The notes under the pieces: generated by a model | Databases searched by the model: none | The model's input: only the letters and a program-made list of their open reading frames with translations | Told to the model about the DNA's origin: nothing | DNA from: Massariosphaeria phaeospora | Taxonomy: Eukaryota; Ascomycota; Dothideomycetes; Pleosporales | Direction: 5' to 3' | Length of the DNA stretch: 64,000 bases | Assembly (NCBI GenBank): GCA_011032825.1 | Contig: JAADJZ010000020.1 | Location: forward strand, 1 to 64,000 | Position numbers and translations under genes: made by a program | Shown: one piece after another, positions 56,712 to 64,000 of the stretch | Numbering within the stretch: the first letter of the stretch is position 1 | Layout: each line of letters opens with the position of its first letter

Positions 56712-59492
56712 ACGTAAAGCACTACTAAGCAGCTTACACTACCGAGCAGCTCAAAACTGCTTAGCATTAAATCTTTACGTTCAAAGCTTAATAACTTTGC
56801 TAATAGTAGAGCTATCTAGAATTATTTTTTACTATTTTAAAAACCTAATCTAGCACTTTAAAATGCGCTAAGAACTATAGCTATAGCTTACGTAATACTA
56901 ATTCTATTAAGCTTTAAACTATAACTACCTCGCTTAAGCTTTATACCTAGTAACGTATTTTACGAGTTCGTGCACTACACAGGTTCGTGCACTACTTTTG
57001 CTAAGCTTCTACCAAAACTACTTTATTCTAGCGCAAAACAGCTTACTTTAGCTTTGTATAGAGCAATATAACACGAGATATTATTTAAAGTTTACTTTTA
57101 CTACTTGCTTACACGTACGCGCGTTATGCTTAGTTTAATTGCACTATTTACACTACTTTTAAGATAGTTTACTTGCTTTAGCGCGCACTTGCGTTTTTAG
57201 CTTTTTTTTATTACTACGCGCTCTAAACTCTTTTAGAGCAGTTAGACAAGCTCTATTCTCAACTGTCAAAATTCTTTCTGCTTAAATCTGCTTTCTTTTA
57301 TGCGATTTACGTTGCGTAGCAGCTTTATTTGCTACTTTTAGCTTAGCTATTTCTCGTTGCGCTAACACTAGCTTGTGCGCGATAATAGCTGCTTTTTTTA
57401 AAACTTTTTTAAAGGCTTTTACTATAAACGTTGGTAAGCTATCTATATGCTTCTAAATTCTTGCTTTTACAAGCGTTAATTGCGACTTTAGTTTAAAAGT
57501 ATTGCTTAGAGTTTGCGACTGCTAAAGCTTGTTGTTAATAAGTAGTAGTAGTAATAGAGTACGCAACTAGACGTTAAAAGCTGTTATAACCTATTCTAGG
57601 TTAAATAGAACCAATCTAGCGCTTTAAAACTTTTTTTGAATATTACTTTTAGTAATTGCAGCATTATAGGCGCGTATAAAGCATAGTAGAAACTTAAGTT
57701 TTGTAATGTAAGTAATTTAGTTGCGCATAAAATCTTCGGCTTAGCGCTTGTACGCTTTTTTTAAAAGAACAAAACAACTTACATTAAAAAGCTGTAAAAA
57801 GTGCGATAAGTGCGAAAGCATACAAATAGTAATAATTTTGTTCTTTTTGCAGTATTGCTAGAATGCAAGCGAGTTATAGCTTTTATAGCTATTAATTGCG
57901 AGTAGTTAGTAGCTGCTAACTACTTTCTTTTTTGTATGCTTATTAAAGTGCTTTAATTACTACAAGCTAAGCTTATTTGTTGTCTAGCTCTTTTTAGAAA
58001 CTGCAATAACCTAGTTTTAAAGCAGATTTTTTTTCTTGTACCAAGCAAAGAAGTAGTAGCAGCTTTTAAAAATAATAAAAAGTAAAATAGCTTACTCTAT
58101 TGCGTTGATGCTTTGGATAACTATTGTTTACTTTCTATTGCTTTGCTGTATTGCCTTTGGCTTTTCTCGTTTCTCTAAAGCTGTAACAACTGCTTTAGTT
58201 AATATCTAGCTTATTATAAAGCCTGTTTTGTCGAAGTTGTACGTGTCTTTATTTTAAATACTGTACTTAGCTTTTATGTTAGCTACTAGGCGAAACTAGC
58301 TTTAAATAACTTTAAAATTCTCGCAAAGTGCTTTTTTGTAATTGTACTTGCGATTAAACTTTATTGTAAACTTAAAGCAATGCATAACCTACGTACTAGG
58401 CTAGTTTAAGCTAACTTAGCCTAGATTGCGCTTTGCGCGTAAAGAATTAGCTATATTAGCTACAGCTGCAAGCCTAAAGAAAAATTCGCGCAAAATAAAG
58501 TTAAGTATATGCTCAACAACTACGCTTTCCTTAGTCTTTGTTAGATTCTTTAATTTCGGCTAGCAATTTGCTTGTAGAGTTTGTTTTGCGCGTTAGTAGC
58601 TTAGTGTTGTATAAGTAACTTTGTAGATAGCTGCAGCGCGTTGCAAAAAAAGTGTCGCGTTTTGTTTAAAAGCCTAAAGAGCAGTTTGTATCTAACGCTT
58701 ATTAGAAAGCTTTATTTAGTGTTGTTGTTAAGGCATTACGTATAGAAGTTGAGTTGGTAGAAGCTTGGCAAAAGTAGTGCACGAACCTGTGTAGTGCACG
58801 AACTCGTAAAGTACGTTATATACTACTTAACTGCTATAATAAAGAATAATACTTTCTTATATTATTTTATATAGTTATTTTTAAGTATTTGCAAAACTCT
58901 TATAGCGTGTAGCTTAGAATTACAGCTAGTATAAAAGTTAGAAAGCTACTAATATATTTCTACTTTCTAAGTAAAAATATCTATATATAGCTTATATAAT
59001 TTATTATAAAACTATTAAGTACTCTAATATATAGTTGAATTTAGCTATATTAGGTTCAAAAAGTAGTAAATACTTATTATTATAAATAATATTATTATTC
59101 TAAACTACTTAACTTTGTATATAGAATTTAACTCTATATACTAGCTTTAAATCTAGGCTGCACGCTATAAAATCTAAATAAAACTATAGTTTAAAGTCTA
59201 TAATAGATATTTAAACAGTTTTACTATTTATTGTAGTAGTTTAGTACTAGAAATAGAGGTTAGAAGCTAAGCGAATTTCTTTACATTCAAACTTTAATAA
59301 CTCTAGCAATACTAGTTCTAGCTAGGTAAATTATAGTAGGTCTGAAAGTGCTAGATTGAGGCTTTAAAATAGTCTAAAAATTATCTAGATAGCTATACTA
59401 CTAGTAAAGTTATTAAGCTTTGAACGTAAGAATTTAATGCTAAGCAATTTTGAGCTGCTCGGTAGTGTAGGCTGCTTGGTAGTGCTTTACGT
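56712..59492. mobile_element. fb3: foldback element of about 915 bp, split by pg7
   Basis: TA flanks (56710-56711, 59493-59494). ACGTAAAGC plus ACTACTAAGCAGCTTAC and ACTACCGAGCAGCTCAA, inverted at the right; these units match the pg5/pg8 termini. Own sequence is 56712-56952 plus 58817-59492. The arms pair for about 200-300 bp. No coding capacity. Confidence 0.82.
56953..58816 (-). mobile_element. pg7: pogo-type transposon, same subfamily as pg6
   Basis: 1864 bp with TA flanks (56951-56952, 58817-58818). Termini ACGTATTTT/ACGTACTTT plus ACGAGTTCGTGCACTAC and ACAGGTTCGTGCACTAC. Minus-strand transposase as in pg6, decayed by TAG/TAA stops. Confidence 0.88.
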
Positions 59493-60101
59493 TAACTATA
59501 AAGAGAAAATATATTAAAATATAAAATTGTAGAAGTTTGTGCTAACTTAACTTATACCTACGCTAAAACGTTTTAGCGTAGGTATAAGTTAAGTTAGCAC
59601 TAGAGTTTTACGTAAGCTAACTCAACTTTAACTTAACCTATACTTATTTACTACTCTAGTAATTAGTTCTTAGATATGTTCTAGATTTTGCGTAGTTAAT
59701 TATAAATAGAAAGCTTGAAACTAATATAAGTTAACGTAATCTACTACCAAGCAGCTCAAACTACTAAGCAGCTCAAAACTACTAAGCCTACTACTTTTTT
59801 CTTGCACTTACAATGCCTACACTTACAAACGCGTTATTACTTTAACACAAAAAAAAACTCTAGCTAGCTTTTAAAGCTTTAAAAGCTAGTAAGTTTTAAA
59901 GCTACTGCGCTGCTGCTGCTGCTTTTAATGTTAAACGCTGCACTTTTTTTTATCGCACCTAAGAACGCGCTTTCTGCGCAAAAGCTCTACCTAACGGCTA
60001 CAAGCTTACAAGAACTAAAAAGCAAACAATTGTCTAATACATTCTCGACTTTAATTTGCAAGAATTCGCACTTTAGCTGTGTAAAGTAGCAGATATAGCT
60101 A

Positions 60102-60535
60102 GGCTAGCGAATAGGTATAAGTTGAGTTAAAGTTGGGTCAGATCCGCACGGACTAGAAAACGAAAATCAAAATCTTTACCTTTTAATATCTTACCTAATA
60201 CTATAGATATACTAATGCAAATTTAACACGTGCTGCAGATATATAAACACAATTATATGTAAAATTATTAGAGAATTCTACCTAGTCTAGAGTATATTTC
60301 ATTTATCTTTTATAGATTTAATAAATAAAAAGCTATATTAAAAAAGCTAGACTAGGTAGAATTCTCTAATAATTTTATATATAATTGTGTTTATATATCT
60401 GCAGCACGTGTTAAATTTGCATTAGTATATCTATAGTATTAGGTAAGATATTAAAAAGTAAAGATTTTGATTTTCGTTTTCTAGTCCGTGCGGATCTAAC
60501 TCAACCTTAACTTAACCTATACCTATTCGCTAGCC
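60102..60535. mobile_element. FBm: 434-bp near-perfect palindromic MITE
   Basis: Each arm is about 190 bp, almost perfectly complementary, with a ~55-bp loop around 60318. Ends GGCTAGCGAATAGG and CCTATTCGCTAGCC. The duplication AGATATAGCTA flanks it (60091-60101, 60537-60547), preceded by C on the left and T on the right. Shares its outer ~40 bases with the M family but has a different interior. Confidence 0.9.
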
Positions 60536-60755
60536 TAGATATAGCTAATAAACTACTAAGTGTGCGTAGAGATTAGTTAGTTAGCAAACACTAAGCTAAG
60601 CGCTTTATAACGCGTTCAAACGCGCTCAAAATAGCTTTTAATTAAGTAAAAGATAAGCAGAGAATACAATAGAAAAATCCTAAAGTAATTAGCGCGTAGT
60701 TTAAGCTTGTTAGAGATACTAAAGCTAAGTACAGCATCTACGATAATAATATACA

Positions 60756-61080
60756 TAAAGTAGTAAATAGGTATAAGTTAAGTTAAAGTTAAGTTAGCTT
60801 ACGTAAGACTCTAGTGCTAACTCAACTTATACCTACGCTAAAACGTTTTAGCGTAGGTATAGGTTAAGTTAGCACAAACCTCTACAATTTTATATTTTAA
60901 TATATTTTCTTTTTATAATTATAACAGCTAGTTATAACAAGTTTATTAACCTAAAAGTAGTACCTATAACTTAACTTTAACCTACGCTTTAATTACTTTA
61001 ACTTAACTTTAACTTTAGGTTTGTGCGACTCTAACCTAACCTATACTTAACGATAAGTACTTTCTACTTATTCGCTAGCG
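60756..61080. mobile_element. M3: 325-bp MITE of the M1 family
   Basis: Same length and orientation as M1, TAAAGTAGTAAATAGG...CTTATTCGCTAGCG, more RIP-altered. AATATACA flanks both sides (8 of 10 positions match). Confidence 0.85.
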
Positions 61081-61188
61081 TAAATATACACAACTTTGAC
61101 AAAACTAGCTTCTAGATAAGTGTTATTAAGTTTATGAAAGTTGTTACAAGCTTTTAAAAACGTACTCAACTTAATCTTATCTAGCTTA

Positions 61189-61579
61189 CGCTAGCGAATG
61201 GGTAGGGAGTACCTATCGATGGGTATAGGTTGAGTTATAGGTCGCACAGACCTTGGGTTAAAGTTGAGTTAGAGTTAACCTAGCGTGGGTAGAGGTTAGG
61301 TTAGAGTAGTCAAAGCTTTGGGTTGGGAGTTAGGTTAGGGTTACCTAAATAGTTAAGAAACTGTAATAAGTAAATGTAATAAATATACATAGAAAACTTA
61401 ATATTAATATAGGTTGTAAATATTATGTAAGACCCAACTACAACCCTAAGCTTTGACCACTCTAACCCAACCTCTACCCAAGCTGCTTAGTAACTAGCGC
61501 GGGTTAAGGCTAGAGTTGAGTTGAGGTCTAACGTAAGCTAACTCAACTCTAACCCAACCTCTACTCATTTACTAGCCTA
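61189..61579. mobile_element. M4: 391-bp diverged MITE of the M family, little RIP
   Basis: CGCTAGCGAATGGGTAGG at the left, CTACTCATTTACTAGCCTA at the right, with ATCTAGCT duplicated (61179-61186, 61580-61587). Keeps many GGG/CCC and TGG/CCA words while the transposase on both sides is full of TAG/TAA. Confidence 0.8.
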
Positions 61580-62763
61580 ATCTAGCTAGGCAATCGAGAG
61601 TAGGTAATAGTTATCTAAAGCATCTGCGCCGCAAAGTACGCAATCTCGCTATTTATTATTTACAAAAAGCGCGTTTACATTTTAGCATAGTACAAAAAAA
61701 ACTTTATACCTAGCAATTAAAAGCTTTTAGTTTTTAAGAACGGCTAGACAAACAACGCTTTTAGTTTTAAATAGTTAAAGCATTTTAACGCGCATACAAA
61801 AGCGCGTTAGGTAAAAAAGTATTAGCTACTTATTCTAAACGGCTATAAGAGCTACTAATCTTAGAATTTTAAAAACTATTGCTTTAAAAACAAAATTCTT
61901 ACGCTTTGCATGCTAGCTTATTTATTTTATATCTTTTAGCTACTAGATGTAGTTTGCTTTTTGCTGCTAAAGTTAAAGTACTCTTAACGCGTTTAGAACT
62001 TAGCGCGCTAGCGCGTTTTCTATATTAACAAAAAAAGCTTCTTGCTAGCCTTTAGAAACGCGTTTTTTGAAGTGTTTACAACAAAAAACTGCAAAAAAGC
62101 CTTTAAGGTTTTAAAGCTAGTTCTTATTAACGCGCAGGTAGTTCTTAATTGTGTTAAAGTACAACTGCGTACTCTATTACTACCTCTACTACAAGAAATA
62201 CTATAGCAATTAAAGACACTAAGCAATACGCACAAGTTTAGATCGCAGTTAAAGCTAATACGCAATTTCTTTACTCGATTACCTGTTACAGCTTAAGCTA
62301 GCTTTTTTTAGCTTGTAAAAGGTGCTAAAAGTATGCTGCATTAAAACGCGCTTTAAGCAGCCTAGATTGCTAAGCTTAAAAAGCAATTAGCAGTAATAAC
62401 TAAGAGAAAAACGCGCAAACGCAAGCGGATCTAGCACAGTAGTACTATGGAGTATAGTAAAGCAGCAGGCTAGGTAGCCGCAGAGGCCTCTGTGGCTGCT
62501 AGGCGGTCCAAGAAAGCTCGTAGTAGTAGTGATTAAGAAAGAGCTCAACTAGCTCTACGGCGCTGCAGCAACTGTGGTAAAACTAGGCACAACGCGCAAA
62601 CGTGCTAGAAAGATACAGCAGTATTTTCTAAATCAGATGTAAGCACGACGTACGCTAGCTCCTTATTTAATAGCAATGAAATTGAAGATTCGTAACACGT
62701 ATTGGTTGTGCCAAGAGATTTTGGGCCGCTCGATGGTTTGGGCTGCTCAGTGGTGGATTACGT

Positions 62764-62891
62764 TAATCCGTTAATAAAAGTCTCTGTCTAAACACAGAGA
62801 TCGCTACCTTTTCTTTTCGCCTACTACCGAAACTAGTTATCTTGTAGATGCAACTCTAGTCTAAATGAAATCATGACGGGCGTGAAAGCCT
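62764..62891. other. Intergenic spacer between pg8 and the WD40 gene
   Basis: 128 bp. Contains a 7-bp stem with a 6-base loop, TCTCTGT (62781-62787) and ACAGAGA (62794-62800), followed on the minus strand by TTTTATTAA. Its position is right for the 3' end of the minus-strand gene, so the hairpin and T/A stretch may lie at the transcript end; this is inference. Confidence 0.5.
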
Positions 62892-64000
62892 CTACTGATT
62901 TACGTCGAACACAAGGCTCACATGGTCATCTCCAGCCGTCACAATCCTGTCCGCAGTTTGCACGAAGCCCATAATACCACCTCCTTCACCACCACCACGA
63001 TGACCTTTCCACTCGCCTACTAGACCCTTCGCTGCTGCTGCTGTCCCGCCCCGTGCATCCCAGCGCCGGATTACGCCGTCATAACCCGCTGATGTAAGAA
63101 GCCATCCTCCAGCCGCTGTTGAAGTAGATGACTGTGTAGATGAGGTTTTGACGAATTCGACTTTGACAACCGCTTGCGGTGATTCATCGTCTGCATGCGC
63201 TTCATCTATTCTCCGGCGAATGGCGAATCGATGTGCGGTGTCGAAGAGCATGATCGAGCCGTCGACATTGCCAGCGGCCATGATCGTCAACGGTGGTGAG
63301 GAGAAAGCTATTGTCTCGACATTATCCAGCCCGGCTTGAAGAGCTGCGATAATTTGTCCGCTCTGGCCTGCTGAGCTGGCTGCCCCTTTTGCACCGGCTT
63401 GCTTTCCACCGCCAGCCTTGTTGCGCGCGCCGCCTCCACTCGACGATTCCGCTGCGGTCGCGACATTGAGTCTGGGTAGGCCGATGACCCGAATATGACC
63501 CTCTGGACCCCCCACCGCTACGAATGTACCGCTCGGAGCAATTGCGACGCTGTACAGGCCTCCTGCGACGCGAAAACGCTCATCCTGACCAGAAAGACCA
63601 ATAACTGTCTGCGCATCCGAACTTGCTGTCAGACCTTGAGCTGCTGCATTTCCGAAAACATCCCATACGTAAAGCGAACTGTCTTCTGAGACGGTGGCTA
63701 ACAGATTCCCGTCAGGAGCCCAAGATCCAGAAGTACAAGTCTCGGTATGCAAATAGTAAGCCTGCAGCATCTGCAACTCATTGTCTTTGTCGGTGCTTAA
63801 CTGGTAGACCCAGACCGAGCCGTCATTTGCACCAAAGGCGACCACATTTGGATGCTCGGGCGAGGGGCAAGGTGCGATCCAGTTGATTTCCTGCACCTCT
63901 TGGGCCTCCGCGAGGAATTTCCACCGGTTGCCTTCGGGGACACCCTGCCAGACTCTAAGTTTTCCATCCAAGCCCGCTGTAGCCAGAAATTGGCCCTTGG
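62892..64000 (-). CDS. WD40-repeat protein, Sqt1/AAMP-like (5' end outside window)
   Basis: The frame is open from the right edge to TAG 62892-62894, 368 codons visible with no intron. No in-frame ATG marks a start; the frame continues upstream through KGQFLATAGLDGKLRVW. WD blade ends can be seen as LRVWQG, SVWVYQL, LYVWDVFG, HIRVIGL, SIMLFDT, VIRRWDARGG and VSLVFDVNQ, i.e. a propeller ending at the C-terminus. A Gly/Ala/Ser/Lys-rich insert of about 40 residues lies mid-protein. Yeast Sqt1 and human AAMP are about 430 residues, so some 60-100 N-terminal residues are probably missing. Sqt1 is a cytoplasmic chaperone for ribosomal protein Rpl10 (uL16). The match is by pattern (order of blades, V-R-R-W-D-A-R-G-G and EWKGH), not by search. 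Base composition is ordinary, unlike the rest of the window. Confidence 0.75.
   Translation of the reverse strand, partial: KGQFLATAGLDGKLRVWQGVPEGNRWKFLAEAQEVQEINWIAPCPSPEHPNVVAFGANDGSVWVYQLSTDKDNELQMLQAYYLHTETCTSGSWAPDGNLLATVSEDSSLYVWDVFGNAAAQGLTASSDAQTVIGLSGQDERFRVAGGLYSVAIAPSGTFVAVGGPEGHIRVIGLPRLNVATAAESSSGGGARNKAGGGKQAGAKGAASSAGQSGQIIAALQAGLDNVETIAFSSPPLTIMAAGNVDGSIMLFDTAHRFAIRRRIDEAHADDESPQAVVKVEFVKTSSTQSSTSTAAGGWLLTSAGYDGVIRRWDARGGTAAAAKGLVGEWKGHRGGGEGGGIMGFVQTADRIVTAGDDHVSLVFDVNQ

Larger units (their letters stand above)
56550..59656. mobile_element. M2: MITE of the M1 family, split by fb3
   Basis: 56550-56711 and 59495-59656 together make about 324 bp and match M1 in reverse orientation (CGCTAGCGAATAAG...TTTACTACTC). 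Duplication TAGTAATTAGT at 56539-56549 and 59657-59667. It is interrupted at a TA by fb3. Confidence 0.85.
59813..62695 (+). pseudogene. pg8 transposase, split by three MITEs
   Basis: Starts at ATG 59813 (MPTLTNALLL). The N-terminal DNA-binding region is at 59990-60095 (YILDFNLQEFAL, LCKVADIA), with the catalytic domain in 60536-60755, 61091-61180 and 61590-62300. The C-terminus is well kept: RRCSNCGKTRHNAQTCWK at about 62565-62615, then SESDVS, ending at TAA 62693-62695. Family DDE pogo/Fot1; inactive because of stops and insertions. Confidence 0.82.
59734..62763 (+). mobile_element. pg8: pogo/Fot1-type transposon with three nested MITEs, next to the gene
   Basis: TA flanks (59732-59733, 62764-62765). 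Left end ACGTAATCT plus ACTACCAAGCAGCTCAA and ACTACTAAGCAGCTCAA (RIP-altered). The inverted right end ACGTAATCC plus ACCACTGAGCAGCCCAA and ACCATCGAGCGGCCCAA is unaltered. Contains FBm, M3 and M4; without them about 1.88 kb. RIP fades within its last ~300 bp. Confidence 0.92.

Noticed and set aside
61189..61579. GGGTTA- and GGTTAGG-like words considered as telomeric or subtelomeric repeat
   Set aside because: The words are scattered, not in tandem register, and belong to a MITE with its own target duplication.
1..62700. AT-rich sequence considered as mitochondrial or bacterial-symbiont DNA
   Set aside because: The AT bias comes with RIP-type stops in nuclear fungal transposons, TA and LTR target duplications, and continuity into a nuclear gene.
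63148..63886. Three plus-strand frames opposite the WD40 gene
   Set aside because: Shadows of the GC-rich coding sequence; the minus strand encodes a continuous WD40 propeller.

Overview
The window looks like an AT-rich, repeat-only compartment of a filamentous ascomycete (Pezizomycotina-type) genome, abutting one ordinary gene. Reasons: (i) about 62.7 kb is stacked transposons whose reading frames are broken mostly by TAG/TAA, where Trp (TGG) and Gln (CAG/CAA) codons would be expected. This is the CpA-to-TpA pattern of repeat-induced point mutation (RIP). (ii) The elements are typical of fungi: chromodomain Gypsy, Ty1/copia, and pogo/Fot1-type TA-inserting DNA transposons. (iii) The last 1.1 kb is GC-rich and encodes most of a WD40 protein resembling Sqt1/AAMP.

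Layout. 1-9.6 kb: end of a Gypsy element (Gyp1-A), an unassigned block, a Copia fragment (Cop2) and a second Gypsy family (Gyp2) with one LTR. 9.66-35.8 kb: a nest. Pogo element pg1 is split by pogo element pg2, and pg2 itself carries a complete Copia (Cop1) and a 910-bp foldback element (fb1). pg1 is split again by Gypsy Gyp1-B, whose right LTR holds a complete sister copy, Gyp1-C. pg1 is finally cut by pogo pg3, which carries a 325-bp MITE (M1). 36.3-42.5 kb: complete chromodomain Gypsy Gyp3 with an inverted solo LTR of its own family in its RNase H region. 42.6-48.1 kb: a second 910-bp foldback (fb2), a solo Gyp2 LTR and a decayed Copia (Cop3). 48.1-62.8 kb: pogo elements pg4 to pg8, the foldback fb3 and several MITEs, again nested. 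62.9-64 kb: the Sqt1-like gene on the minus strand. Its stop codon lies about 130 bp from the last transposon.

Target-site duplications are directly visible for many insertions (AGAAT for Cop1, CTTTT for Gyp1-B, AATAA for Gyp1-C, TTCGC for Gyp3, TTAAA for the solo LTR, TA for the pogo and foldback elements, 8-11 bp for the MITEs), so the order of insertion can be read.

The most unusual observations are: (a) every pogo-type and foldback element family here has the same terminus plan, nine bases beginning ACGT followed by two tandem 17-bp units, a size matching the 17-bp CENP-B box; (b) the Gyp1 Gypsy family carries, between pol and the 3' LTR and on the opposite strand, a gene for a small protein with a Zn2Cys6-like cysteine pattern, and its 3' end overlaps the chromodomain end of pol tail to tail; (c) this antisense gene and part of the LTR differ strongly between two copies whose pol regions differ mainly by RIP; (d) a long inverted duplication formed around a foldback element. 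No tRNA, rRNA, CRISPR or origin was recognised. Family names such as Gyp1 or pg4 are local labels, not database names.
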